Source of the DNA: Mycobacterium sp. E2733
GTDB lineage: Bacteria > Actinomycetota > Actinomycetes > Mycobacteriales > Mycobacteriaceae
Assembly: GCF_001667585.1 (NCBI RefSeq)
Contig: NZ_LZJZ01000021.1
Location: forward strand, 124,001 to 188,000
Reading direction: 5' to 3'
DNA length: 64,000 nucleotides
The notes below the pieces were generated by a model. That model searched no databases and was not told the DNA's origin. It saw nothing but the letters and a program-made list of their open reading frames with translations. Both the position numbers and the translations under genes were made by a program. Of the stretch, positions 1 through 8,025 are shown in pieces; position 1 is the first letter of the stretch, and the number at the start of each line of letters is the position of its first letter.

Positions 1-2
1 CA

Positions 3-875
3 GAGGGATTCACCCCATCACTCGACCTGTTCCTGACACCGACCTTCCGCGGCTACCTCGCCAACTACGGCGCCGTGCTCTACCCACAGCTGCACGACTG
101 CTTTTACAACGCGCGGTTCCTCGAGATGGCCAAGAGCTACTGGAACGCCCAGTACGCCAAACCACAGCTGATGCTGTTCAATATCAACGGGCCGTGCGCC
201 AACCGCGACCCCGGACATTTGGACTCGCCGAGCTTTCGCGGCGTGCGTCACGAGAACGCGCCGACCTGGCTCACCAGCGTGATGGGCAAATCCGGCCTGT
301 TCGGCGACTACCTGATCAAAATGGCTCAGGTGATCACTTGGTTCTCGCTCGACCCGGGGAGCGGATTCACCTACTGGCCCGACGGGCCGCTCCAGGCCCC
401 CAAGCGCGTTCTGCCGCCAATCAATAACCGTGGCGTGGTGGTGCAGAACGAAATGATGGTGCATCGCGGCGAGGCGAACGGACCACTGGAGCAACAAATT
501 CCGGCCGGACTGTCCTTCGACACCGTCTTTACCGGTGACCCCGGTGACCGGGATCAGTGGTTGCTCAAGAACGGCGACGAGGTGATCGCCCGCCACCACA
601 CCGACCAATTGCGGTTCCTGGTGCACTGGTCCGCCGAGGTGTTCACCGACCACGACGAGCTGAAGAAGAACATGGAGGGCTCGCACGACCTGACCATCGA
701 GAAGGCCATCGACATCATGGTCGACGACCTCAACGGCAGGGGCATCAAGCTTGACATTCCCAGCGAACCACTGCACGACCCGGCGTTCATCAGCGCGCTT
801 AACGCCGGCTACGACCTGGGCGGCCCCGCCGTCTACCCCGAAGAGGCGCCCATCAGCGCCTTCCAGCTCGCATGA
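3..875 (+). CDS. Hypothetical protein, 5' partial, in a steroid-catabolism neighbourhood
   Basis: The frame is open from the first bases of the window, so the true start lies upstream; an internal GTG at 75 is only a possible start. About 290 residues are visible and I do not recognise the family. A GHLD segment (H-x-D) near residue 76 and a later VHRGEANG segment are arranged like the metal ligands of Fe(II)/2-oxoglutarate dioxygenases of the PhyH type, but this is a weak guess. There is no signal peptide or membrane segment in the visible part. The gene converges with the minus-strand Rieske oxygenase pair. Its neighbours suggest a role linked to steroid or other ring-compound oxidation, which is inference from context only. 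Confidence 0.7.
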   Translation, partial: EGFTPSLDLFLTPTFRGYLANYGAVLYPQLHDCFYNARFLEMAKSYWNAQYAKPQLMLFNINGPCANRDPGHLDSPSFRGVRHENAPTWLTSVMGKSGLFGDYLIKMAQVITWFSLDPGSGFTYWPDGPLQAPKRVLPPINNRGVVVQNEMMVHRGEANGPLEQQIPAGLSFDTVFTGDPGDRDQWLLKNGDEVIARHHTDQLRFLVHWSAEVFTDHDELKKNMEGSHDLTIEKAIDIMVDDLNGRGIKLDIPSEPLHDPAFISALNAGYDLGGPAVYPEEAPISAFQLA

Positions 876-959
876 TGAATCACCTCACCGCCGAGCATGG
901 ACTTTTCTGCGCGAAAAACACTTAACGGCACCATAATTCGGCATCCGGCCGGATAGGGG

Positions 960-1250
960 TCAAGCAGTTTCGTCGACGATGGCCAAACCGCCACCTCGCA
1001 CGGCTTCGAGCATCGACTCCCGCAACGCCGAACACGCCAGGAACACGCCGCGACCGCCGGGCGTGGAAATCCGCTCCGCTTGGGCACGCTCGACGCACCG
1101 GGCCGTCGCGTCGGCGTTCCACTGCACGCTGGTCTGATTCCAGCTGCTTTTGCGAGCAAGCACCTGCGCCCCGCACCTACGGCACCCCACGGGGCGCATC
1201 GGCATCTCGTCGAGGCGATTGTCCTGCCGCACAGACGAATCGAGCGACAT
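960..1250 (-). CDS. Small CxxC protein coupled to the KshA-like oxygenase
   Basis: A 96-residue protein. Its ATG (1250-1248) shares one base with the TGA of the upstream Rieske oxygenase, so translational coupling is likely; this overlap decides the start. A GCRRCG motif near residue 22 gives one CxxC, and two more Cys lie downstream, consistent with a zinc-binding or redox site, but there are too few Cys for a typical 2Fe-2S ferredoxin. I do not recognise a named family. Its tight coupling suggests it assists the oxygenase, for example as an accessory or electron-transfer partner. That role is inference. Confidence 0.6.
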   Translation of the reverse strand: MSLDSSVRQDNRLDEMPMRPVGCRRCGAQVLARKSSWNQTSVQWNADATARCVERAQAERISTPGGRGVFLACSALRESMLEAVRGGGLAIVDETA

Positions 1251-2386
1251 CACACCTGGCCAGCACCCTGCGCGGCCATGTTGGCCTCGACCTCTTTCAT
1301 CCACGCCTCGTAGGGCCGGGTGGTGTCGAGCTCGAACTCGAAGCGGTCCACCATGTCGGGTTGGACGTCGGCCGCGTCGACGTAGAACTGCTGGTACCAG
1401 CGACGCAACTGGTAGACCGGCCCGTCCTCCTCGACGAGGAGCGGGTTGTCGATGCGCGTCTTGTGCCGCCAGATCTGCACGTCCTGCTCGAAGCCGATCT
1501 TGACGAAGTCGCCCAGGCTGATCGCGGTCTTCAGCGCCTCATCGCCAGGCAACTTGTCCGACTTCTTGACGATGATGCCATATTGCAGCACAAAGGAATT
1601 CGAGTCGATCGGGTAATGGCAGTTGATCAGGATCGTCTTGGCGTCGCCGTCCGTGTAGTGGTAGGTCAGGTCATCGATCATGAAGGACGGCCCGTAGTAG
1701 GACGCCATCGACGTGGTCCCCAGCATCGTGGTCCCCTCGGGGCCACCGATGTCGGGACGGCTCCCGCCGTTCATGTACTGCGTGGCCACCTGCCCCTCGA
1801 AAATGTTCTTGAAATACGTGGGCAACGAGCCGTGGATGTAGAAGAAGTGGGCCATGTCCACCACGTTGTCGATGATCTCGCGACAGTTGCTGTGCACGAC
1901 CGTGGTGTACCAGTGCCAGTCGGTCCATTCGTCGCTGGTGGCGCCCTCGATGCGCGGGATCGTGACCTCCGCGGGCGGCGGTTTGCGCTCCGGGTCGTTC
2001 CACACGAACAACATCCCGTCCTGCTGCAGCGTGGTCCACGCCGCAGTGCGCGCCAGCTTCGGCGTGCGCCGGCTGTAGGGCACCTGCTTGCACCGCCCGT
2101 CACCGCCCCAGCGCCAGTCGTGGAACGGGCAGGCGATCTCGTCCCCCTTGACTTCGCCCTGCGAGAGATCACCGCCCATGTGCCGGCAGAAAGCGTCAAG
2201 GACGTTGATGGTGCCGTTCGCACTGCGGAAGACGACGAGCTTTTGTCCGAAGGCGCTGATCGCGTGCGGCTTGCCATCGCCGAAATCCCGGATCAGGCCT
2301 AGGCAGTGCCAGCCGCGGGCGAACCGCGTCGGCACGGCCTGCGCTTCAATCTGCCGAACTTCGTCGACCTCGGACTGCGTCGTCAT
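1250..2386 (-). CDS. kshA: Rieske non-haem iron oxygenase, KshA-like (3-ketosteroid 9-alpha-hydroxylase oxygenase)
   Basis: A 378-residue terminal oxygenase. KshA hydroxylates C9 of 3-ketosteroids and, with KstD, opens steroid ring B; it works in the cytoplasm with the reductase KshB, which is not in this window. The N-terminal Rieske centre is visible as CRH and CPFH motifs, and the mononuclear iron site as NVVDMAHFFYIH (residues about 180-191). The length matches KshA. The ATG at 2386 starts MTTQSEVDEV; the same frame is open far upstream, but only as antisense to the divergent flavoprotein gene. Divergent KstD-like and downstream CxxC genes support the steroid assignment. Mycobacteria carry KshA paralogues, so side-chain or substrate preference cannot be read from sequence. 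Confidence 0.85.
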   Translation of the reverse strand: MTTQSEVDEVRQIEAQAVPTRFARGWHCLGLIRDFGDGKPHAISAFGQKLVVFRSANGTINVLDAFCRHMGGDLSQGEVKGDEIACPFHDWRWGGDGRCKQVPYSRRTPKLARTAAWTTLQQDGMLFVWNDPERKPPPAEVTIPRIEGATSDEWTDWHWYTTVVHSNCREIIDNVVDMAHFFYIHGSLPTYFKNIFEGQVATQYMNGGSRPDIGGPEGTTMLGTTSMASYYGPSFMIDDLTYHYTDGDAKTILINCHYPIDSNSFVLQYGIIVKKSDKLPGDEALKTAISLGDFVKIGFEQDVQIWRHKTRIDNPLLVEEDGPVYQLRRWYQQFYVDAADVQPDMVDRFEFELDTTRPYEAWMKEVEANMAAQGAGQV

Positions 2387-2407
2387 AGGGAAGATTAAAC
2401 TCCCGTC

Positions 2408-2423
2408 GCCCCGTTCGCGGGGC
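2408..2423. promoter_or_regulatory. Short hairpin in the kshA-kstD divergent intergenic region
   Basis: A perfect 6-bp inverted repeat (GCCCCG, loop TTCG, CGGGGC) lies 22 bp upstream of the kshA start and about 65 bp upstream of the divergent flavoprotein GTG. It could be a leader hairpin or an operator. No KstR-like AACnnGTT palindrome was seen here. Confidence 0.25.
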
Positions 2424-2488
2424 CGCTTGTTCCCACTGATCAGGACGGCTCTTCCGTTGCCGGGCGGCCTCGGCATACGGTTTTCGGC

Positions 2489-4186
2489 GTGAACCCCCAG
2501 AGCGCGACGATCCCCGCCGGGCTTCCCGTGACGGATATGACGGTCGACCTGCTGGTGGTCGGGTCCGGGACCGGCATGGCCGCGGCACTGGCCGCCGACG
2601 AGCTCGGGCTGTCGGTGCTGATGGTGGAGAAGTCGTCGTACGTGGGTGGGTCTACGGCCCGGTCGGGCGGCGCGCTGTGGCTGCCCGTCAGCCCGGTGCT
2701 GCGCGATGCCGGTGCCGAGGACTCCCCCGAGCGCGCCTCCGCGTATTTGGACTCGGTGGTGGCGGGTTCGGCCCCGCCGCAGCGATCGGCCGAATTCGTG
2801 GCCCACGTCCCGGCAACGGTCGACATGCTGCGCCGAACAACCCCGCTGCGGCTGTTCTGGGCCCGCGACTACTCCGACTACCACCCCGAGGAGCCGGGTG
2901 GCAGCGCGGCGGGCCGGACGTGCGAATGCCACCCGTTCGACACATCGATCCTCGGCCGGTACCGCACCCGGTTGCGGCCCGGTGTGCTCGAGGCCGGCGT
3001 CTCGATACCGACGACGGGTGCCGACTACCGGTGGATGAACCTCGTGGCCCGGGTGCCGCGCAAGGGCATTCCCACGATCGGCAAGCGGGTGGCACAGGGG
3101 TTCGGCGGAAGGATGATCGGTCGGCGCTACGCCGCGGGCGGCCAGGGTCTGATGGCCGGGCTGTTTGCGGGGGTGCTGCGCGCGGGTGTCCCGGTGTGGA
3201 CCGACAGCCCGCTCGTGCGCCTGGAAGGCGACGGGAAGCGGGTGACTGGCGCGGTCGTCGACCATGACGGACGCGAGGTGACGATCACAGCCCGGCGCGG
3301 AGTGGTGCTGGCAACCGGTGGTTTCGACCACAGCATGGACATGCGGTGGAAGTTTCAGTCCGAGTCGCTGGGCGCCAATCTGAGCCTGGGTGCCCAATCC
3401 AACACGGGCGACGGCATTCGTGCGGCGCAGGAAGTCGGCGGCGATATCGCTCTGATGGATCAAGCATGGTGGTTTCCCGCCATCGCGCCCCTACCGGGCA
3501 AGGCGCCGGCGGTGATGCTGGCCGAACGTTCGCTGCCGGGAAGTCTCATCGTCGACCAAAACGGCCACCGGTTCGCGAACGAGTCCGCAGATTACATGTC
3601 GTTCGGCCAGAGATTGCTCGAGCTGGAGCGGTCGGGCAGCCCCGTGGACGCGATGTGGATCGTGTTCGACCAGCAGTACCGCAACAGCTATGTCTTTGGC
3701 GCCGAACTGTTCCCGCGCATGCGCATCCCGCAAGCCTGGTACGACGCGGGCATCGCGGTGCGGGCGGACAACCTAGCCGAGCTTGGTGCCCGGATGAACG
3801 TCCCGGCACCGGAATTCTGCGAGACGATGACTCACTTCAACCAAAACGCCGCTGTCGGTGACGATCCCGACTTCGGGCGAGGGCGCAGCGCCTACGACCG
3901 CTACTACGGAGACCCGACGATCAAGCCGAATCCGAATCTGCGTCCACTGACCAGCGGCCCGTTCTACGCCGTGAAGATGGTGCTCAGCGACCTCGGCACC
4001 TGCGGCGGCCTGAAGGCCGACGAGCGCGCACGGGTGCTCCGCGAGGACGGAAGCGTGATCGCCGGCCTGTATGCAGTCGGCAACACCGCCGCCAACGCGT
4101 TCGGAACGACGTATCCGGGCGCGGGCGCGACGATCGCACAGGGCCTGGTCTACGGGTACATCGCGGCCCGCGACGCAGCGCGCTAG
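2489..4186 (+). CDS. FAD-binding 3-ketosteroid delta-1-dehydrogenase family protein (KstD-like)
   Basis: About 565 residues, the usual KstD length. It resembles enzymes that introduce the 1,2 double bond in the A ring of 3-ketosteroids, transferring hydride to FAD. The N-terminal dinucleotide motif VVGSGTGMAAA is followed by the flavoprotein motif GGSTARSGGALW; the KstD-like segments YSDYHPEEPGG, YDRYYGDP and the C-terminal TYPGAGATI are present. The start is uncertain: GTG 2489 gives the longest form, while ATG 2537 puts the FAD motif nearer residue 8 as in relatives; neither has a clear ribosome binding site. It is divergent from the KshA-like oxygenase, its expected partner in ring-B cleavage. 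Related family members act on other delta-ketosteroids, so the exact substrate is open. Confidence 0.85.
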   Translation: MNPQSATIPAGLPVTDMTVDLLVVGSGTGMAAALAADELGLSVLMVEKSSYVGGSTARSGGALWLPVSPVLRDAGAEDSPERASAYLDSVVAGSAPPQRSAEFVAHVPATVDMLRRTTPLRLFWARDYSDYHPEEPGGSAAGRTCECHPFDTSILGRYRTRLRPGVLEAGVSIPTTGADYRWMNLVARVPRKGIPTIGKRVAQGFGGRMIGRRYAAGGQGLMAGLFAGVLRAGVPVWTDSPLVRLEGDGKRVTGAVVDHDGREVTITARRGVVLATGGFDHSMDMRWKFQSESLGANLSLGAQSNTGDGIRAAQEVGGDIALMDQAWWFPAIAPLPGKAPAVMLAERSLPGSLIVDQNGHRFANESADYMSFGQRLLELERSGSPVDAMWIVFDQQYRNSYVFGAELFPRMRIPQAWYDAGIAVRADNLAELGARMNVPAPEFCETMTHFNQNAAVGDDPDFGRGRSAYDRYYGDPTIKPNPNLRPLTSGPFYAVKMVLSDLGTCGGLKADERARVLREDGSVIAGLYAVGNTAANAFGTTYPGAGATIAQGLVYGYIAARDAAR

Positions 4187-4238
4187 CGGCGATCGCGAGG
4201 GCGGCGAGGCCGGGCGAAGCGGGTCGCCGCCAGCAGGA

Positions 4239-4928
4239 TCAGTCCGCTTTCCGTTTGGCCTCGACCTGCTTCTCGACCTCACGCCAGTAGCCGGGCATCG
4301 GGCGTGGCAGCCCGGAGCTCCCCTTGGCCGCCTTCTTCAAAACGGCGTCGGCCTCGTCGATTTCCTTCATCAGTTCGAGCGCGAACTCGCGCTCAGCGGC
4401 GTAGTACTTGGCCGCCCAGCGCAGCGCGAGCACCGAATACGCCCAGGCGGGTTGGGCCTCGGCGCCGTCGGCGTCCTCGACCGCTTTGCGGTGCCTGGCT
4501 TCGGCGTAGGCGACGTGCTCCTGGAGCAACTCCTTGAGCCGGGCCGGATTACTGAGGTGACCAAACGTCACCCGCAGCAGGACGCTGTGCTTGAGCACCG
4601 GGGGGTCCACCGGGGCATTGTTGGTCCAGTCGGTGACGGCGGCCATCCCGGCTGCGGTGATCTTATAGAGCCGGCGGCTACGCGTACCCTCGTCGCGCTC
4701 GACACGTGAGGTCACCAGGCCCAGCCCCTCGAGCTTCTTCAACTCGGTGTAGATCTGGCTGTACGACGGACTCCAGTAGTAGAGATCGACGCTCCAGTCG
4801 ATCCACTTTTTCAGGTCGTAGCCGGACACTTCCTCCTCATACGACATCATGCCCAGCAGCGCCCAGCTGGTGGCGGCAAGCACCGCCTTACCCTGGTTTC
4901 CGCTGGCAGCGGCCATTTCGGAGTCCAC
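4239..4928 (-). CDS. PadR-family transcriptional regulator
   Basis: About 229 residues from GTG 4928, or 225 from ATG 4916; neither start has a clear ribosome binding site. The N-terminal winged-helix domain is typical of PadR: a GYDLKKW helix, then SYSQIYTELKKLEGLGLV as the recognition helix region, and a wing containing RRLYKIT. The C-terminal half is rich in charged helices (AEARHRKAVED, EREFALELMKEID), as in the PadR dimerisation coiled coil. It is divergent from an LLM-class oxidoreductase, a common arrangement for a repressor controlling its neighbour and itself. The ligand is unknown. It converges with the KstD-like gene, 52 bp apart. Confidence 0.85.
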   Translation of the reverse strand: MDSEMAAASGNQGKAVLAATSWALLGMMSYEEEVSGYDLKKWIDWSVDLYYWSPSYSQIYTELKKLEGLGLVTSRVERDEGTRSRRLYKITAAGMAAVTDWTNNAPVDPPVLKHSVLLRVTFGHLSNPARLKELLQEHVAYAEARHRKAVEDADGAEAQPAWAYSVLALRWAAKYYAAEREFALELMKEIDEADAVLKKAAKGSSGLPRPMPGYWREVEKQVEAKRKAD

Positions 4929-5012
4929 ATCGCCAGAGTAACAACATGGGTCGCAAGATCGCGTGACATGGACCGCTAGCCGGGACACGCTGCTGTGGGC
5001 GATTGTTGCAGG

Positions 5013-5933
5013 GTGAAGTTCGCCTTCCCCCTGCCCCACATGTTGCGCCTGCCGGCGATGACACAGCCCTGGGAAGCCACGGTCACGGGTCCGGATCAGA
5101 CCCGCATGGTGAAATGCGCGGACCGATGGGGCTACGACATGATCGCCGTCCCCGAGCATCTCGTCATCCCCACCGAGCACGTCGAGCTGTCCGGGCCCCA
5201 CTACCTGCATTCGACGGCCGCCCAGGCCTATATCGCCGGTGCGACCGAGCGGGTCGCCGTCAACTCGTGCGTCACCATCCTGCCGTTGCACCAGCCGGTC
5301 GCCCTGGCCAAGGCGCTGGCGACCGCGGACTGGATGAGCGGCGGCCGGATGATGGTCACCTTCGGGGTCGGGTGGCTGGCCCGGGAATTCGAGCTAATCG
5401 GGGTGCCCTTCGGCGAGCGGGGCCGCATCGCCGACGAGTACTTGGCGGCCATCGTGGAGCTGTGGACCAGTGACACACCGCGATTCGAGGGCCGCTACGT
5501 GTCGTTCGACGGCATCGCGTTCGAACCGAAACCGGTGCAGAAGCCGCACCTTCCGATCTGGATCGGCGGGGACGCCGATGCGGCGCTGCGCCGGGCGGCC
5601 AAGTTCGCCACCGGCTGGTGGCCGTTCCTCACCCCGCCCGAGCGGATCGCCGAAAAACTCGGCTACATCAAGTCCCAACCGTCCTATGACGGCCGGCCGT
5701 TCGAGGTCATGCACGGGCTGAGCACCAACCGGGTCGGCGAAGGACACGTCGCCCGCGACGATCCGACCGGACGGCCCGGCATGAGCGCCGACGAGATCGT
5801 CGACCGGTTGGGGTGGCTCGCCGAACAAGGCGTGACGATCAGCGCCGTCCCCATCCCCGCCGTCGGCGGGGTCGACGCGTACCTCGACTACGCACAGTGG
5901 GTGATCGAGGAGATCAAACCCCAAGTGCCGTAA
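5013..5933 (+). CDS. LLM-class (probable F420-dependent) oxidoreductase
   Basis: About 306 residues from GTG 5013, which gives the family-type N-terminus VKFAFPLPHM. The fold is a luciferase-like TIM barrel: AVPEHL near residue 45, the SGGRMMVTFGVGW segment and PHLPIWIGG near residue 180 are all hallmarks of the F420-binding LLM subgroup common in mycobacteria. No membrane segments. It probably transfers hydride between F420 and a small organic substrate in the cytoplasm; the substrate cannot be read. The PadR-type gene opposite is its likely regulator. It ends 4 bp before the convergent membrane-protein gene. Confidence 0.85.
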   Translation: MKFAFPLPHMLRLPAMTQPWEATVTGPDQTRMVKCADRWGYDMIAVPEHLVIPTEHVELSGPHYLHSTAAQAYIAGATERVAVNSCVTILPLHQPVALAKALATADWMSGGRMMVTFGVGWLAREFELIGVPFGERGRIADEYLAAIVELWTSDTPRFEGRYVSFDGIAFEPKPVQKPHLPIWIGGDADAALRRAAKFATGWWPFLTPPERIAEKLGYIKSQPSYDGRPFEVMHGLSTNRVGEGHVARDDPTGRPGMSADEIVDRLGWLAEQGVTISAVPIPAVGGVDAYLDYAQWVIEEIKPQVP

Positions 5934-5937
5934 CCGA

Positions 5938-6831
5938 TCACCTGATCGTCAACCCGCGCTTGCGGACCCACCCCACCGCGGCGACGGTGCCGGTGATCCA
6001 GACGGCCACGGCGATGGCCAGGTGCACGAAGCTCTTGGTGTCGCGACCCAACACCGGCCAGATCATCGCGGGCACCTTCGTCCAAAGCACCTTGTGCTCA
6101 ACCCCGTTCATCGGGTCGGCGACGTAGTACAGCGCGTACGGCAGGGTCAGCACCGTCAGCCAGCTGCCGGTGCGGCGCCGATCGCCGCGCTGGCGCCACC
6201 GCCGAATCAGCGGCTCGACGCTGATTGGGTGCAGCACCGAGATGACGTTGCCCACCCCCAGCCACGACACGATGGGCACGGCGACGGTGGGGATCGTGAT
6301 CCCCAGCCGCCCCGGCGTCTCCAGGCACAGCGTCAACACCATCGCCGCCAGCAAGGTGGGCAGCCCGACGATCGCAAGCAGGGCAAGGTTTTTGATCAGC
6401 AGAATTCGCCAGAACGGCACGCCGCCGGACAGGCCCGCCAGGACGCGATAGTGATCGGCGCCGAACAGGTTGGTGGTGGTGACGTCGGCCAACACCCACG
6501 ACGAAAAGTAGGTGCCCACCAAGATCACCCAGTCGGTGTGGTGGCGACCGATGGTGAGCGGCTGAACCAGCAGCCATGCCGCGGCGAAGATCACGTTCGC
6601 GACCACGCCCATCAGCCAAGTGCGCGGCGCGGTGAACGCCCACCGGATCTCGGCGAGCACCGCCGCCCCCAAAGCCGGCTTCCTGAAGTCCTTGGCGGCC
6701 CGCCGGGCGGCGGCCGGGCGGGGCGCCGACGCGCGCACGGCGGCGCGCAACGCGGCATGCGCGCGGGGCTGCATCGACCGCTGCAACTCGGTGACGCGGT
6801 CGATGCGATCACTCCTCGGGGAGGCGATCAC
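5938..6831 (-). CDS. Integral membrane protein of unknown function
   Basis: About 297 residues. The start is set at GTG 6831 because AGGAG lies 8 nt upstream; a longer TTG start at 6849 would overlap that ribosome binding site. After an Arg/Ala-rich cytoplasmic N-terminus come six or so hydrophobic segments (for example near WLMGVVANVIFAAAWLLV, IVGLPTLLAAMVLTL and IPTVAVPIVSWLGVG). It has the look of an ABC-2-type permease subunit without an adjacent ATPase gene, but I cannot name the family. It is divergent from the frameshifted FAD oxidoreductase, with about 70 bp between the starts. Confidence 0.75.
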   Translation of the reverse strand: MIASPRSDRIDRVTELQRSMQPRAHAALRAAVRASAPRPAAARRAAKDFRKPALGAAVLAEIRWAFTAPRTWLMGVVANVIFAAAWLLVQPLTIGRHHTDWVILVGTYFSSWVLADVTTTNLFGADHYRVLAGLSGGVPFWRILLIKNLALLAIVGLPTLLAAMVLTLCLETPGRLGITIPTVAVPIVSWLGVGNVISVLHPISVEPLIRRWRQRGDRRRTGSWLTVLTLPYALYYVADPMNGVEHKVLWTKVPAMIWPVLGRDTKSFVHLAIAVAVWITGTVAAVGWVRKRGLTIR

Positions 6832-6899
6832 CTGACGTGCTCCTGGCAATCGATCGATCAGTGCGCGGCCGGAAACTTCATGCCAGGCAGGATAGCGAC

Positions 6900-8023
6900 A
6901 TGAACCGCAAGCGTGTCGTCATTGCCGGGCTTGGGGACGCGGGTGTCCTGGCCGCGATCCGGCTGTCGGGGCACGCCGAGGTCGTCGGCATCTCCGTCAA
7001 GCCCGCGCTGGTCAGCGGTCAGGAACTCGGCGTTCGGCTCGCGCGCCCGGACGATTGGGCCCGCGATTACTGGATCCCCTTCGACAGGTTCCGGCGCCTG
7101 GACCGGGTCCGGACGGTGCAGGCCCAGCTGACCGGCGTGGACCTGGCCGCCCGCACCGTCCTGGGCAAACGCGCCGACGGGGCTGAACTCGCCGAGGAAT
7201 ACGACGCGCTGATCATCGCGACCGGGGTCAGCAACGGCTTCTGGCGCCGGCCGACACTGCAATCGGCGGCCGAGGTCGGGGCGGAGCTGCGTACCGCGCA
7301 CGAGCGGCTGGCGACCGCCGGCTCGGTCATCGTCGTGGGCGGCGGCGCGGCGGCGGTGAGCAGCGCGCTCAACCTGGCCAGCACGTGGCCGGACAAGCGG
7401 ATCGATCTGTACTTCCCGGGAGAATCCGCGCTGGGTGGGCACCATCCGCGGATCTGGACGCGGATTCACGGGCGACTCACCGCCCTGGGCGTGGGCATCC
7501 ACCCGGGCCACCGCGCCGTGCTGCCCGACGCCTTCGGGGGCGACGAGATCACCGGTGAGCCGGTGCGCTGGAGCACCGGACAACCGCCGGCTTGCGCCGA
7601 CGCCGTGCTGTGGGCGATCGGACGGGTGCGACCTAACACCGACTGGTTGCCGCGCGAGCTGCTCGACGACGGCGGGTTCGTGCGCGTGACACCGGAGCTG
7701 CGGGTGCCCGGGCGCCGCGGCGTCTTCGCGGTCGGCGACGTCGCGGCGACCGATCCGCTGCGTAGTTCGGCTCGCAACCGCGGGGATGCGTTGGTGGCCC
7801 GCAACGTCCGGGCCGAACTCAGCGGCGGGCGGCTGAGACCTACCGTGCGCCGACGCGGCGCTGGGGTTCGCTGGTGGGTATTCAACCGAACGGGCTGGAG
7901 GTTTTTACGCCCACCGGCCACTCGTTCCGGTTTCCGTCGTGGTCGGTCGACCGGGTGGTGATGCCGTGGATCGTGCGCTGGGGCATGTATCGCGGAGTGC
8001 GGGAGAACAATCCGCTTGGTTGA
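6900..8023 (+). pseudogene. FAD/NAD(P)-dependent oxidoreductase (AIF/NDH-2-like), frameshifted near the C-terminus
   Basis: The ATG at 6900 starts MNRKRVVIAGLGDAG, a dinucleotide-binding N-terminus. A second one, VIVVGGGAAAVSSA, lies near residue 142, and GVFAVGDVA near residue 275 is the usual FAD-contact segment. The protein is therefore a pyridine-nucleotide disulfide oxidoreductase-fold enzyme. The frame reads well up to codon 7836-7838, then becomes Arg-rich nonsense and stops at 7961. From 7841 the next frame continues with a protein-like tail (YRAPTRRWGSLVGIQPNG..., then MPWIVRWGMYRGVRENN) to TGA 8021-8023. One C missing at 7839-7840 explains this. It is either a true frameshift or a sequencing error; the enzyme core is complete either way. 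Confidence 0.7.
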
Positions 8024-8025
8024 GG

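Noticed and set aside
2387-2488. Search for a KstR palindrome between the KshA-like and KstD-like genes
   Set aside because: No AACnnGTT-type palindrome is present; only a short GC hairpin is seen.
4929-5012. ACAT repeats between the PadR-type and LLM genes as a PadR operator
   Set aside because: The ACAT words are not arranged as the ATGT-N8-ACAT palindrome bound by PadR proteins.
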